DNA of 24,773 bases, taken from NCBI GenBank assembly GCA_003427395.1, contig BFEA01000591.1, positions 989,016 to 1,013,788 of the forward strand. The letters run 5' to 3'. Origin of the DNA: Chara braunii (taxonomy: Eukaryota > Streptophyta > Charophyceae > Charales > Characeae). Positions 24,567 to 24,773 of this stretch are shown here, piece by piece. The position numbers and the translations under genes were made by a program. The notes below the pieces were generated by a model. The model saw only the letters and a program-made list of their open reading frames with translations, was not told the DNA's origin and did no database searches. Numbering within the stretch: the first letter of the stretch is position 1; every line of letters starts with the position of its first letter.

Positions 24567-24726
24567 TTTTTTTTCAATGGCGCACTTGTGGCAACAGAAA
24601 CTTTCTGCAAGGTTGGGGCCATGTACTTGCGATTTAAACCACCAATACCTCTCCCAACTATGAAGTCCGAGTCTCCTGCTACCGGTAAGCCGAGCCTTGC
24701 TGAGCCTAGAGCTACTGGTAGCGGAT
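24567..24726 (-). mobile_element. Candidate tRNA-derived SINE
   Basis: On the minus strand, a sequence beginning GCTACCAGTAGCTC contains TAGCAGGAGACTCGG (from 24681), resembling a polymerase III A box, and GGTTTAAATCG (24640-24630), resembling a B box whose CG has decayed to TA. They are about 41 nt apart, close to tRNA spacing. The element ends GCGCCATTG followed by nine A residues (24576-24568), a short A-tail. The 5' flank AAAAATCC and 3' flank AAAAATCG could be a poor target duplication. Both minus-strand frames here are shadows. The boxes are imperfect, so the call is tentative. Confidence 0.45.
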
Positions 24727-24773
24727 TTTTTTTTTTTTTTTTTAAAATAAAAAAAACCAAAAAAAAACAAAAA
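24727..24773. repeat. Poly(T)/A-rich low-complexity edge
   Basis: A T-run of about 19 followed by A-rich sequence. On the minus strand it reads as a poly(A) run immediately before the candidate SINE, so the SINE may have inserted into another element's tail. Confidence 0.5.

Overview
This window looks like nuclear, repeat-dominated, probably heterochromatic DNA from a land plant. The evidence is a decayed L1-type LINE with recognisable endonuclease, reverse transcriptase and zf-RVT motifs, foldback elements resembling MITEs, a candidate tRNA-derived SINE, GC-rich satellite-like repeats, and no intact cellular gene. The style of the LINE (its ORF1 and its long C-terminal region) makes me lean to a non-flowering lineage such as a moss or lycophyte, but this is a weak inference. 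No rRNA, convincing tRNA, CRISPR array, operon or bacterial gene is visible.

Layout. 1-1460: poly(A) run, then a decayed coding-like region holding two diverged copies of a hydrophobic, membrane-type segment. 1460-2290: little recognisable, except a near-palindromic motif that recurs in the opposite orientation at about 14.73 kb. 2290-3510: a diverged direct repeat pair (offset about 611 bp). 3540-4620: purine-rich, GC-rich DNA with short tandem similarity. 4654-5160: an unidentified 168-codon minus-strand frame. 6161-6680: an AT-rich foldback element with arms of about 220 bp. 8139-9400: an array of at least 16 small hairpin units whose arms co-vary while a TAAGTT loop stays constant. 9780-13240: a mosaic in which a plus-oriented block set (9.8-11.57 kb) is mirrored by a minus-oriented set (11.84-13.24 kb), centred on an inverted repeat with arms of about 370 bp. 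13560-14590: further, looser hairpin units. About 15.3-24.37 kb: a LINE of roughly 9 kb. It is interrupted by an AT-rich block (16.68-18.14 kb) and by a 279-bp foldback element (21416-21694) whose terminal repeats enclose three perfect hairpins. 24567-24726: candidate minus-strand SINE.

The window shows successive transposon insertion and decay, not genes working together. Three points stand out. First, the hairpin arrays show compensatory changes between arms. Second, the foldback element is shaped like a cloverleaf, and two of its internal hairpins are homologous and differ by paired substitutions. Third, many LINE in-frame stops fall where tryptophan is expected, including several of the most conserved tryptophans of LINE ORF2, while the rest of one frame stays open for about 1.5 kb. 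That pattern fits G-to-A transitions rather than indel decay. All identities and similarities are by eye; no alignment, folding or database search was run.
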